A DNA stretch of 64,000 nt from an uncultured Bacteroidales bacterium (GTDB lineage: Bacteria; Bacteroidota; Bacteroidia; Bacteroidales; UBA932), in NCBI GenBank assembly GCA_900319485.1, contig ONOQ01000011.1, forward strand, positions 1-64,000, in the 5' to 3' direction. The translations under genes and the position numbers were made by a program. The notes under the pieces are model-generated. The model made no database searches. It was not told the DNA's origin and worked only from the letters and a program-made list of their open reading frames with translations. Positions 27,465-34,841 of the stretch are shown one piece after another (position 1 is the stretch's first letter; every line of letters begins with the position of its first letter).

Positions 27465-28769
27465 ATGGAAACCACGTTAGACAATCCATTATTCCCCCTT
27501 AACGCATTCCCTCCCAGGATGCGGTCATTCGTCACCACGGCCAAGGAAACCCTGAACTTCCCCATCCCCTATACCGCCAGCTCGATGCTGCTGGTCTTCT
27601 CTCTGGCCATAGGCAACACGCGGGTGCTCAAAGTCAAGGATGGATGGACTGTGAAACCTATTCTGTTTCTCGCCCTCGTGGGAGAGGCAGGTGCCAACAA
27701 AAGCCACCCCATATCCTTTGTACTGAAACCGGTGCTGCGCATCAACCACGAGAACCTGGACAAATACAGAAAGGAACTTGCCGATTACCGTCGGCAACTA
27801 AGCTCAGGCAATGCTTCAGCAATGGAGAAGCCTATGGCGCGCCAGATCATCGTTTCCGACATTACGGCTGAAAGCTTGATTGACGTGCACCGGAACAATC
27901 CAAGGCGGCTATGCCTGTATTGCGATGAACTGGTAGGCTGGGTGGATAGTTTCAACCGCTACCGCAAAGGGGCGGATGAACAGATGTGGCTCAGCATCTA
28001 CAGCGGCGAACCCTTGTGCGTAAACCGTAAAAGTTCAGATGATATCCTATCCATCGCAAGCCCCTTCATCGATGTCATCGGCGCCATTCAGCCGGACGTC
28101 CTCACCGAAACATTCGCAGGGAATCGGCAAAGTAACGGTTTCCTGTACAGGATTCTGCAGGCACGCTCCGATGGAAATACCAAATTGCTCTGGAACGAGA
28201 AGGGCTTCCCTCCAGACCTTGAGGCTTATTGGGAAAAGGTCGTCCGGTGGACCATTTCTGTCTGCGACAAAGAGTTCGATGTCTTTGAGACTCCCTCAGA
28301 GTATACCTTTAATGCCGATGCCGCCTTCCGTATCAGGGACTGGCAGAACGCACAGGAAGAGTTCCTGGAGAGCGCAGGGACATCGGCGCAGATTGAAGCA
28401 TTCAGGAAGATACAGGATTACGCCCTCAAGTTTGCGCTGATCCTACATACCATGGAAGAGGCCGACAAGGGAAAGACACAGACAACCGAGATAAGCCTTG
28501 AGACGACGGAGAAAGCCATACTCCTTGCGGAATACTTTTACCGGACAGCAAGCCTTTCTCTGGAAGACATCGAGGAAAGGAAGCCTCAAAAGTACCCCAA
28601 AAAACACGGGGACTTCATACTTGCCCTTCCTCAAAGATTTGACACCGCGGAAGCCATCCGTACCGGAGCAAAACTTGGCCTTTCGGCAAGTACCGTCAAC
28701 CGGATTCTGAAGAAAGGCAAGGGCGTTTTTTTCATCTGGGAGGCCCATGGCCGATACGAGAAAATATAG
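27465..28769 (+). CDS. DUF3987 primase/helicase-like protein of the element
   Basis: About 434 residues from the ATG at 27465; a longer reading from 27411 would overlap the previous gene by 50 bp. It has a P-loop-like segment VGEAGANKSHPISF near residue 80, then LCLYCDELVGWVDSFNRYRK and the conserved FIDVIGAIQPDVL of DUF3987. Homologues (the prmN1 type) sit beside the mobilisation genes of NBU elements and are implicated in priming or mobilisation. It ends at the start of the proposed transfer origin. Confidence 0.82.
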   Translation: METTLDNPLFPLNAFPPRMRSFVTTAKETLNFPIPYTASSMLLVFSLAIGNTRVLKVKDGWTVKPILFLALVGEAGANKSHPISFVLKPVLRINHENLDKYRKELADYRRQLSSGNASAMEKPMARQIIVSDITAESLIDVHRNNPRRLCLYCDELVGWVDSFNRYRKGADEQMWLSIYSGEPLCVNRKSSDDILSIASPFIDVIGAIQPDVLTETFAGNRQSNGFLYRILQARSDGNTKLLWNEKGFPPDLEAYWEKVVRWTISVCDKEFDVFETPSEYTFNADAAFRIRDWQNAQEEFLESAGTSAQIEAFRKIQDYALKFALILHTMEEADKGKTQTTEISLETTEKAILLAEYFYRTASLSLEDIEERKPQKYPKKHGDFILALPQRFDTAEAIRTGAKLGLSASTVNRILKKGKGVFFIWEAHGRYEKI

Positions 28770-28847
28770 TGATATTTTCGACATTATTGACAATATTGAC
28801 ATTTTCGCAAAATGTCACAAATGCCGGAAATATCAAAAATGTCACTA
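28767..28847. other. Candidate origin of transfer (oriT)
   Basis: An 80-bp AT-rich stretch upstream of mobC contains nested inverted repeats. GACATTTT (28798) and AAAATGTC (28809) flank CGC. An outer pair, TAGTGATATTTT at 28767 and AAAAATGTCACTA at 28835, matches with one or two mismatches. Transfer origins of mobilisable elements typically lie here and contain such repeats. The nick site cannot be placed by reading. Confidence 0.5.
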
Positions 28848-28939
28848 CTATTTCACGGCACAACCGGGTAAACACTATCTGAGGTTTTAGAAGGGAAGCG
28901 AGTTTGTGTTTCCGGGTTCCGAAAACGGTTATTGCGACG

Positions 28940-29317
28940 ATGCGCAACGATAACAACCATAGCAGGGGCGGGCGCCCCAGAAAGCCGACGGAGGAACGCC
29001 GGCAGTTCTCCGTAACTGTCAAATTTACGGAGACCGAACTGGCCGTCCTGAAGGAGGCCGAGCTAAAGAGCGGCATCCCGCGCGCATCACTTATTCGGGA
29101 GTTCGCATTGAAAGGAAACGTTCGCCCGAGGGTTACTCCGGAAGAGGTTGAACTGTTGAAGCAGCTTGTCCATCAGTTGCGGGGACTGGGAGGAAATCTG
29201 AACACTATTGCCAAAAACCATTTAATCGGCAACAGTCATGCGGATCCCAATCAAACGGCAAACTGTATCCGGGATCTCCGGGAAATCATAAACACATACA
29301 AACAAAAACTAATCTGA
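28940..29317 (+). CDS. MobC-like relaxosome accessory protein
   Basis: A 125-residue basic protein (start at 28940, chosen over 28904 because a RGGRPRKPTEERR tail follows shortly). A ribbon-helix-helix-like segment (FSVTVKFTETELAVLKEAEL, GIPRASLIREFAL) is followed by the MobC signature LLKQLVHQLRGLGGNLNTIAK. Such proteins bind the transfer origin and help the relaxase open it. It precedes the relaxase gene by 3 bp. Confidence 0.85.
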   Translation: MRNDNNHSRGGRPRKPTEERRQFSVTVKFTETELAVLKEAELKSGIPRASLIREFALKGNVRPRVTPEEVELLKQLVHQLRGLGGNLNTIAKNHLIGNSHADPNQTANCIRDLREIINTYKQKLI

Positions 29318-29320
29318 CTC

Positions 29321-30301
29321 ATGTACGCATTTTGTCATAAAGGATCGGGGTTCTCCGGTGCCCTTGATTATATTCTTGATGTCGAAGGAATGAATAACAA
29401 GATAGTACAACTTTTGGGATCGGAAGGTGTAGATATTCCGTTGGATGATAAGTACCATCCCATTTTCGACACTCATGCCATTGCACAAAGCTTCCAAATC
29501 CAGGCGGCCATGAGACCTGGAATAAGTAAGCCCGTCCGACACCTCATCCTGTCATGTCCTCCGGAAGACAGGGAGAAACTGAGTCCAAGATTATGGGTGC
29601 AGATCGCAAAAGAATATATGTGTGGTATGCACATTAACAACACACAGTTCATCATTGCTGCCCACAAAGAAAAAGACAACCCGCACATCCATATTATCTA
29701 TAACCATGTAAATAACGATGGCAAGCCGGTGGAAGAAAAGTTTTTCAGGAAACGAAGCACAGAGGTCTGCCGGACGATCACAGAAAAGTATAATCTGCAT
29801 TGGGGCTCACAGAAGGCTTTGAGCCAGCTGAAAGAAATACATAAGCCAGAAGATCAAATCCTTTACCAAACAGCCCGCGTCGTCACGGAAGAACTCTATT
29901 ATTCTTCCAATATGAGCGAATTCCGCATGAATCTGATGAGCAGAGGGATTCAAATACGCGAGACCCGGCACGGAAGCCGGGAAGGCATTCTGTTCGTTGT
30001 TAGTGGAACGAATGGCAATCAGTATACTTTCGCCGGTTCTCGTCTTGGCCGACATCTGACATGCCAGAAAGTCAAGGCCGTGTTCAAGCAAAAAGAGTGT
30101 GTAAGGCTTTCACTCCCAAGAGAACGTTATATTCCGGTGAACGTAATAGTCTCCCGTTTGGCCGCATTACTGGCGCCTCCAGCAACTCCACAGCAACCAG
30201 GGTCTCAACCTCATCATCCAACTGCGGAAGAACTAAAAGAAGAGCGTAATAACGGTAAGGCGGGAAGAATAAACTACAGTTTTCAACAATATATTGGATA
30301 A
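29321..30301 (+). CDS. Relaxase (MOBP-like, relaxase/mobilization nuclease domain)
   Basis: A 326-residue relaxase that would nick the transfer origin and lead strand transfer. The metal-binding histidine motif is NPHIHIIYNHVN (H-x-H-x4-N-H) at about residues 127-138, and a GSGFSGALDYIL block at the N terminus provides the tyrosine region. The C terminus is short, with a proline-rich tail (about residues 280-305), so there is no helicase or primase fusion. It depends on a conjugation apparatus supplied by another element, as no mating-pair genes are present. Confidence 0.88.
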   Translation: MYAFCHKGSGFSGALDYILDVEGMNNKIVQLLGSEGVDIPLDDKYHPIFDTHAIAQSFQIQAAMRPGISKPVRHLILSCPPEDREKLSPRLWVQIAKEYMCGMHINNTQFIIAAHKEKDNPHIHIIYNHVNNDGKPVEEKFFRKRSTEVCRTITEKYNLHWGSQKALSQLKEIHKPEDQILYQTARVVTEELYYSSNMSEFRMNLMSRGIQIRETRHGSREGILFVVSGTNGNQYTFAGSRLGRHLTCQKVKAVFKQKECVRLSLPRERYIPVNVIVSRLAALLAPPATPQQPGSQPHHPTAEELKEERNNGKAGRINYSFQQYIG

Positions 30302-30315
30302 TCATTTATTAACCT

Positions 30316-30852
30316 ATGGACAATTACATTGATGACTCCGACGCCCTATCTCTTCTCGCTTCAGAAATAAGAAGTCTTAAAGAAGAGATTAAGAGAAAAA
30401 ACAATATTCCTCCAGTCCAGAAAGAACAAAAAGAACGCGACCTTAGTGATATTCGCGTTGCTGTAATGGCAGCTATGAGAGAGACTCCACGTCCGATGGC
30501 CAGCTTGACAAAAGATGCGGAAGACGTCCTTCGCGACTTCTCTAAAAACTACCGGTCAATTAACCGGCGTCCCCTGTTTGGGGAGATTAGAACGAAGCGT
30601 CTAGGGTATGTCGCGATTGCAATGATAGTAATAAGTACAATCTTATACGTTTACAGCTGTTATCAACTTTATTACACAAAGGACGCTTATGCCAAGCGTG
30701 CGTACTACGTATCCGTTGAATTGGGTATGGATGAGCCTGAAAAAGCTTATGATTATGTTCAAAAGATGTGGAGTAAACAGAAGGAACTAGTAAAAGCCAA
30801 GGTTAAATCATACGAGAATGAAATCCGGGAAAAACCAGATGATTCCAAATGA
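30316..30852 (+). CDS. Membrane protein of the mobilisation operon
   Basis: A 178-residue protein with a charged N-terminal region (ALSLLASEIRSLKEEIKRK), one membrane helix at about 98-118 (VAIAMIVISTILYVYSCY) and a C-terminal charged helix (KAYDYVQKMWSKQKELVKAK). It follows the relaxase by 14 bp, in the position of small membrane proteins found in many Bacteroidales mobilisation operons. It might couple the relaxosome to the membrane; no function is demonstrated by the sequence. Confidence 0.7.
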   Translation: MDNYIDDSDALSLLASEIRSLKEEIKRKNNIPPVQKEQKERDLSDIRVAVMAAMRETPRPMASLTKDAEDVLRDFSKNYRSINRRPLFGEIRTKRLGYVAIAMIVISTILYVYSCYQLYYTKDAYAKRAYYVSVELGMDEPEKAYDYVQKMWSKQKELVKAKVKSYENEIREKPDDSK

Positions 30853-30896
30853 AAAGAATGGAGTATTTAGAACGATTATGGGGATACGAAACAATT

Positions 30897-30930
30897 AAAC
30901 CGCCTCTGACTGTGTTCAGGGGCGGTTTTA
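30897..30930. terminator. Terminator between mob operon and AlbA_2 gene
   Basis: AAACCGCCTCTGA pairs with TTCAGGGGCGGTTT around a 5-nt loop and ends in TTTT. It lies between converging genes. The stem resembles the hairpin after the attachment core at 34111-34146. Confidence 0.85.
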
Positions 30931-30940
30931 GCGCTGCCAA

Positions 30941-32542
30941 TTATTTTCTGACCCGTCGATATTTTTGATTTGGGTCATTTGGATTCTCCGGAATAGTCCG
31001 CTCTAACAGTCCGGCATCGATTAATGCTTGGATATATCTTTTTCTACTTCGGGATTGATTCTGAATGCCAAGTCTATTCATGATTTCTTGAGCAGTACGT
31101 GGTATAGAACAGAAATTAAGAATATCCTGTACTTTTTGGGATACTTTGTGCACTTTTAGTTTGGTTGGTGCATTTTCGCCTTGAGGTTGGTGCGTTTCCC
31201 CTGAACTTGGTGCGTTTTCGCCTTGAGGTTGGTGCGTTTTCCCTGAACTTGGTGCATTTTTGCCTTGAGGTTGGTGCCTTATTTCTGAGGTTGGTGCATT
31301 AATATGATGCTCTTTACGAGGAATAGTAATTACAAACTCTTTTGTCTTCTCGTTGTCGTTGAACTGAACCTCAATTCCCGTCTCAAGAGCTCGTTTGAGA
31401 CCGCTTCCCGCTCCCGTATAAGGCAAGAGGAAGATGGCATTATCGAACAAGAGGTTATTTCGCGGCATAGACACTCCGGAGACCACGCTTTCTACGGTCA
31501 TCCCTGCAGGCAAGTTCCCGGGACTGTGAATCTCCACGCGGTCATCAAAGATAAATACACGTACAGGCATTGTCCATACCAGGCTTCGGTGGACCAAGGC
31601 GTTGGCCGTAAACTCCATAAGAGCGACAGACGGAATTTCAAGTTCTCCCAAAGAGTTGAAGTTCTCTTCTACCTGGACATTTCGTAAATTCCGGGTGAAG
31701 AACTGCATGATGGCATTGTACTGATGAAGTATATTCCCTTCCATGGCGGTATCGGAGAATCGGTCTCGATACTCGCTTCCCCCAACGGAGTTTCCAAAGA
31801 AACTGATACACTTAGCGGTGTAGGTAGGGATGAAACGTTGAGTGACTTTGGCAAATAGGATGACAGCAGCTACGGTAAAACGGCCGTCCGGTCTGATGAG
31901 TTTAAGGTTTCTAAGAATATCGGCCGCGGTTTTGTCCTTTATAAGCAATGATGCTATCTCATCAGCGGTCAAATCGGCAGGTTTTCGCCCATCTTCTGTT
32001 TGTTTAGGCAAAGCATCGCGAAACTTCTTAAGTAGGAAGCTCTTGATGGAATCCATATCCATGTCATCCATACTTGCATCAGGGGCTACCGCCTCATCGG
32101 CCTCGAAGGTTCCGCAATCATCCATCATGGCCTTGAGCTCCATGTTGTCGAAGATTTTTCGTTTATCAGCCCCCTGTTTGACCCAGATGATTCCCTTATT
32201 GTCATGGTATGGTTTATTTGTTCCTTCTTTGACGGTTGCGATTACAAGATTCCCGCCTTCCACCTTGGACGTGTCAGTTTCAATCAGAATAGATGGATTG
32301 AGCATGGTGCTGGCGATGTTCCCTAGCATTTGGGTGGTTTCCTGTGTTTCTTGGAAGGAAAGGGGATTGATGGATCCCGTTTTGTCGTTAATACCTATAA
32401 CGATTCGGCCACCCCGGTAATTACTTAGGGCACACATCTCACAAGCGATATCGTAATTGTCAACAATCCGCTCCTTGAATTGAACTTTGCCTACTTCTGC
32501 CAAGTCCCTCAGTTCCAGTATCTCTTTTTCGGTCATAGCCAT
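30941..32542 (-). CDS. AlbA_2/HATPase-type putative regulator (RecG-like COG2865)
   Basis: A 533-residue protein. Residues of about 5-130 form an AlbA_2 (Schlafen-like) domain (EVGKVQFKERIV, CALSNYRGGRIVIGINDKTG, GIIWVKQGADKRKI). Residues of about 300-400 form a HATPase-like domain (VALMEFTANALVHRSL, DDRVEIHSPGNLPAGMTVES, GAGSGLKRALE). Residues of about 415-460 hold a 14-residue tandem repeat containing HQPQGENAPSSGE, then a winged helix (TAQEIMNRLGIQNQSRSRKRY). The family is annotated as transcriptional regulator-like and recurs in mobile DNA. It lies beside the integrase and could regulate the element or protect it; this is a guess. Confidence 0.75.
   Translation of the reverse strand: MAMTEKEILELRDLAEVGKVQFKERIVDNYDIACEMCALSNYRGGRIVIGINDKTGSINPLSFQETQETTQMLGNIASTMLNPSILIETDTSKVEGGNLVIATVKEGTNKPYHDNKGIIWVKQGADKRKIFDNMELKAMMDDCGTFEADEAVAPDASMDDMDMDSIKSFLLKKFRDALPKQTEDGRKPADLTADEIASLLIKDKTAADILRNLKLIRPDGRFTVAAVILFAKVTQRFIPTYTAKCISFFGNSVGGSEYRDRFSDTAMEGNILHQYNAIMQFFTRNLRNVQVEENFNSLGELEIPSVALMEFTANALVHRSLVWTMPVRVFIFDDRVEIHSPGNLPAGMTVESVVSGVSMPRNNLLFDNAIFLLPYTGAGSGLKRALETGIEVQFNDNEKTKEFVITIPRKEHHINAPTSEIRHQPQGKNAPSSGKTHQPQGENAPSSGETHQPQGENAPTKLKVHKVSQKVQDILNFCSIPRTAQEIMNRLGIQNQSRSRKRYIQALIDAGLLERTIPENPNDPNQKYRRVRK
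31165..31290 (-). repeat. 42-bp in-frame tandem repeat in the AlbA_2 gene
   Basis: The word TTGGTGC recurs with 42-bp period at 31165, 31207 and 31249, with a related half unit between each. It encodes three copies of a 14-residue linker rich in Gln, Pro, Gly, Asn and Ser. Copies are almost identical, so the number probably varies between strains by slippage. Confidence 0.85.
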
Positions 32543-32578
32543 CGTATTTTTTACAAAAATAAGGAAAAATGCAAGTGC

Positions 32579-33943
32579 TTACAACAAATTGTTGAATTTG
32601 GTCATGGATTGGGCCTTGATGGAGTCCACAATGTCGATGTAAGGCTTCATGGCCTTGTAGTCTGAGTGACCGGTCCATTTCATGACAATGTTGGGAGAAA
32701 TGCCCATGGAAAGCGCCTGGACTATGAAGGTGCGGCGGCCTGTGTGGGTGCCAACGAGTTCCCATTTTGGACACACATCATCATGGCGAACATTCCCTTT
32801 GTAAGTGGTTATGCGGATGGGGTCGTTGATTTCGGCAAGTTGGCAAAGTTCCTTAAGGCTGCGGTTCATGGCCTGGTTGGTGAAAGAAGGAAGGGCTTTG
32901 TTGTCCTTAAAGGGGACTTCCTTGTACTTTTCAAGGATGGCCTTTGTAATATCGTTCAGTTCGATGGACACACTGTCACCTGTCTTGATTGTGGTCACGT
33001 CCATATGGTTACCTTTGATGTCACTTCGGCGAAGGTTGTCGGCATCGGAATGCCGCAGGCTGGAAAAACAGCAGAAAAGGAAGATGTCCCGGACGGGCTC
33101 CAGCTTGGAACCAGCAAGGTCAAGGTCTCTGACTCTCTGCAACTCATCTTTGGTAAGGTATATAATAGGCTTTTGTGTCTGCTTTAGGGTGGGCTTAAAG
33201 GTTTTGAACGCCGGATTGACGGGATAGCCCACGTCCCGCGCCCATCGCAAGAACCAAGTGAGGTACTCAAGCTTCTTCCTTATAGTGGTGTTATTGAGGC
33301 CGATGCGGACTGGCTTCTTCTCTTTCTCGTCTTCTTCCTTATCCTTTTTATTGCGCGCGGGATAAATGACCTTTTCATCACGGAGATAGCCGACAAATCT
33401 TGTGAGGGTATCCTCGTTTAGCTCGGAGAGTTTGACTTTAGGACCGAAGTTCTGTAAATCGGCCCGAAGGGCAGACATTTTCTCGAAGGTGGCGATGGTC
33501 CAGGCGTTCTTTTCACCGCATTTGCGGGTGAATTCGTCAAAGACAAAGAACATATCCGGCCCCTTGGGCTTTTGGACTTTGGGCGTTTCTGGCTCCGGAC
33601 GCCTTGGTGTAATTCCACTAAGTCTTTCTTCATACTTTTTTTGAAGCTGAGACGGCGTGGGAATTTTGTCCATCGCGTCAAAAAACCGAAAGGTTGTCTC
33701 CATCTGGTCCCGGTAATTCCTAAGTTCGTTGTTGATGGAAAGGGTGGTTTCGCCTCTTGGCCCCTTATACCCGTCTCTGGCGCGGCCTTCGAGATCATCC
33801 CAAAAACTTTTATCTACGAGAGAACACCCTGTCTTGAAATCTATCCTATGGGAGTTGTAGGATACCCTCATCCGGATTTGATAGATGTCCCTGTTTTTAC
33901 CGATTGCACGAATCTTGAACGATATTTTCCGTTTGATCTCCAT
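32579..33943 (-). CDS. Tyrosine recombinase (integrase) of the element
   Basis: About 454 residues from the ATG at 33943; an upstream ATG at 34000 would read through the arm repeats. There is an N-terminal Arm-DNA-binding domain of the Bacteroidetes type (SFKIRAIGKNRDIYQIRMRV), a SAM-like core-binding domain (FDEFTRKCGEKNAWTIATFE) and a catalytic domain. Catalytic residues visible are Arg in SSLRHSDADN, His/Arg in THTGRRTF, His in WTGHSDYKAM, and Tyr in KPYIDI. It sits 145 bp from the right attachment core with arm-like repeats in between. It would integrate and excise the element at tRNA-Ala. Confidence 0.93.
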   Translation of the reverse strand: MEIKRKISFKIRAIGKNRDIYQIRMRVSYNSHRIDFKTGCSLVDKSFWDDLEGRARDGYKGPRGETTLSINNELRNYRDQMETTFRFFDAMDKIPTPSQLQKKYEERLSGITPRRPEPETPKVQKPKGPDMFFVFDEFTRKCGEKNAWTIATFEKMSALRADLQNFGPKVKLSELNEDTLTRFVGYLRDEKVIYPARNKKDKEEDEKEKKPVRIGLNNTTIRKKLEYLTWFLRWARDVGYPVNPAFKTFKPTLKQTQKPIIYLTKDELQRVRDLDLAGSKLEPVRDIFLFCCFSSLRHSDADNLRRSDIKGNHMDVTTIKTGDSVSIELNDITKAILEKYKEVPFKDNKALPSFTNQAMNRSLKELCQLAEINDPIRITTYKGNVRHDDVCPKWELVGTHTGRRTFIVQALSMGISPNIVMKWTGHSDYKAMKPYIDIVDSIKAQSMTKFNNLL

Positions 33944-33970
33944 TGCTTCTGTTGTTAAATTAACAAAAAA

Positions 33971-34002
33971 TGCCCCAAAAATGCCCCAAAAGTGCCCCAA
34001 AA
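33971..34002. other. Putative integrase arm-type sites, right end
   Basis: TGCCCCAAAA occurs three times at 33971, 33982 and 33993, an exact 11-bp period, or one per helical turn. The same word is at the left end (393, 405). The location between integrase start and attachment core suggests arm binding or control of the integrase gene. Confidence 0.65.
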
Positions 34003-34087
34003 ATAAGCGGAGTCAAATAACTCCACCTGCAAAGATACGCAATAGAAACCATTATAACAAGGGTTTCTGGAGGGCCCTATTCTTTCA

Positions 34088-34119
34088 GTTCGAATCCGAC
34101 TACCTCCACAGAAAACCGC
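34088..34119 (+). other. attR core (and attL of the decayed tandem element)
   Basis: Identical over 32 bases to 326-357. Upstream there is no tRNA 5' half, so this is an attachment copy, not a second tRNA. What follows to the right repeats the organisation seen after the left core: a hairpin, then two arm-like sites at +36 and +48. Confidence 0.92.
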
Positions 34120-34146
34120 TTCTGAATATGTTCAGGGGCGGTTTTC
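34111..34146 (+). terminator. Hairpin after the right attachment core
   Basis: AAAACCGCTTCTGAA pairs fully (two G-T pairs) with TTCAGGGGCGGTTTT around a TATG loop. It is the equivalent of the hairpin at 350-390. Confidence 0.8.
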
Positions 34147-34151
34147 TTATT

Positions 34152-34247
34152 TTATATCCCAAATCGTATCCCAAAAATCGTTAACAAAACCCTGGGCTTT
34201 TCGATAGCCTCCTGAAGGAGTTCTATTTCTCTTTTCCGTCCGATCAT
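34152..34247 (-). pseudogene. AAA ATPase, N-terminal fragment
   Basis: The minus-strand reading starts MIGRKREIELLQEAIEKP, the normal N terminus of Bacteroidales AAA+ ATPases of the archaeal/DUF234-like kind. Homology stops after about 18 codons, before the Walker A motif. The frame then runs through the arm-like sites to a stop. It is a broken end of a gene. Confidence 0.5.
34155..34176 (+). other. Diverged arm-type sites of the second element
   Basis: TATCCCAAAT (34155) and TATCCCAAAA (34167) start 36 and 48 bases after the right core. The left end of the intact element has TGCCCCAAAT and TGCCCCACTT at exactly +36 and +48. The match in spacing supports a related but distinct integrase specificity. 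Confidence 0.6.
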
Positions 34248-34254
34248 ACTTATC

Positions 34255-34347
34255 TTTATTTGGCCATAAGGGTATAAAAAAGATCTGATTTGGCCAAATA
34301 AAAGCATTATAACAAATCATTAAATTTAGTTTATTTGGTCATAAAAC
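34255..34347. repeat. Repeated TTTATTTGGYCATAA / ATTTGGCCAAAT motifs
   Basis: TTTATTTGGCCATAA (about 34256) and TTTATTTGGTCATAA (about 34331) are direct repeats, with the palindrome ATTTGGCCAAAT at about 34288-34299 between them. They lie upstream of the ATPase fragment start on the minus strand and may be its former control sites. Confidence 0.45.
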
Positions 34348-34372
34348 GCACTATTTTACCAAATTTCACGGG

Positions 34373-34516
34373 TTAAAACGCACTATCTCGCCTTAGTTCC
34401 AAAATGACCTGAACACCCCTTATTGTAAAAATACGGTTTTCAACCTCCCCTCCGCTTAACCTATCGCAATTTGCGAGAGGTTCCTGACTGCTTACAATTA
34501 TTTCCTTCCGTGCCAT
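34373..34516 (-). pseudogene. ORF6N-domain protein, N-terminal fragment
   Basis: A 47-codon reading from the ATG at 34516. The last part, ENRIFTIRGVQVILE, is the characteristic start of ORF6N (phage antirepressor-like) domains, which normally continues into a DLAELY helix. Here it breaks off into a short unrelated tail. A TATCTTTG box lies 21 bp upstream. Interpreted as a truncated gene. Confidence 0.55.
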
Positions 34517-34536
34517 AGCCTCAAATCATATTTTGC

Positions 34537-34544
34537 CAAAGATA
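34537..34544 (-). promoter_or_regulatory. -7 box of the broken ORF6N gene
   Basis: TATCTTTG on the minus strand (CAAAGATA on +), 20 bp before the ATG at 34516. It matches the Bacteroidetes -7 consensus. Any transcript would encode only the truncated peptide. Confidence 0.45.
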
Positions 34545-34564
34545 ATCAAAGGAATCCATTCCGC

Positions 34565-34768
34565 CTACACCTCATCAAACTTTTTCATGACATTCTTTTT
34601 CTCTTTGTCGGCGATGGCCATGTACGGCTTCATGGCGGCAAGGGAAGAGTGCCCGGTCCATTGGGTTATGGTGTAAGGGCTGATGTCGTTGGGAAGGCCG
34701 ATAACCACGAATGTCTTTCTGCCGACGTGGGTTGTCGTCTGTCCGGCTTCCGGTGTAGCACCGGCCAT
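34565..34768 (-). pseudogene. Tyrosine recombinase, C-terminal fragment
   Basis: About 67 codons carry the end of an integrase: THVGRKTFVVIGL (His-x-x-Arg block), QWTGHSSLAAMKPY (His and Tyr block) and a charged tail. It is homologous to the C terminus of the intact integrase at 32579 but clearly diverged (HVGRKTF against HTGRRTF). The N-terminal and central domains are missing. It marks a second, inactive element. Confidence 0.8.
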
Positions 34769-34841
34769 TCTAGCGTTGAAATCTTCCCTGAGTCATCTGG
34801 TTTTTCCCGGCTAAAACGCGCTATTTTACAGATTTTTCCTT

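Larger units (their letters stand above)
326..34119 (+). mobile_element. Integrative mobilisable element with a glycan-utilisation locus as cargo
   Basis: About 33.8 kb lies between two identical 32-bp cores in the tRNA-Ala 3' end. The right end holds a tyrosine recombinase (32579-33943) facing inwards, arm-type repeats next to it, a relaxase and MobC pair, a DUF3987 primase-like protein, a DUF3853 HTH protein and a divergent XRE regulator. This gene set recalls NBU-type mobilisable elements of Bacteroides, which also target tRNA 3' ends. No type IV secretion genes are present, so it probably depends on a helper element. The left 26 kb is metabolic cargo. Both ends, the integrase and the relaxase look intact, so recent activity is plausible. 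Confidence 0.88.
34119..34840. mobile_element. Remnant of a second element integrated in tandem
   Basis: This 720-bp stretch has no intact gene. It starts with a hairpin and two arm-like sites at the same offsets as in the intact element, then contains the N-terminal ends of an AAA ATPase and an ORF6N protein and the C-terminal end of a tyrosine recombinase, all on the minus strand. No third copy of the attachment core was seen to its right, so the far end appears deleted. A word close to AAAACGCACTAT occurs at about 34343, 34375 and 34813, near the break points. Confidence 0.7.

Noticed and set aside
33944..34000. N-terminal extension of the integrase to 34000
   Set aside because: It would translate the TGCCCCAAAA repeats next to the attachment site. 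The family N terminus begins at MEIKRK (33943).
34088..34108. A second tRNA-Ala gene
   Set aside because: Only the 3' 21 bases of the tRNA are present; the 5' half and anticodon arm are missing. It is the attachment copy.
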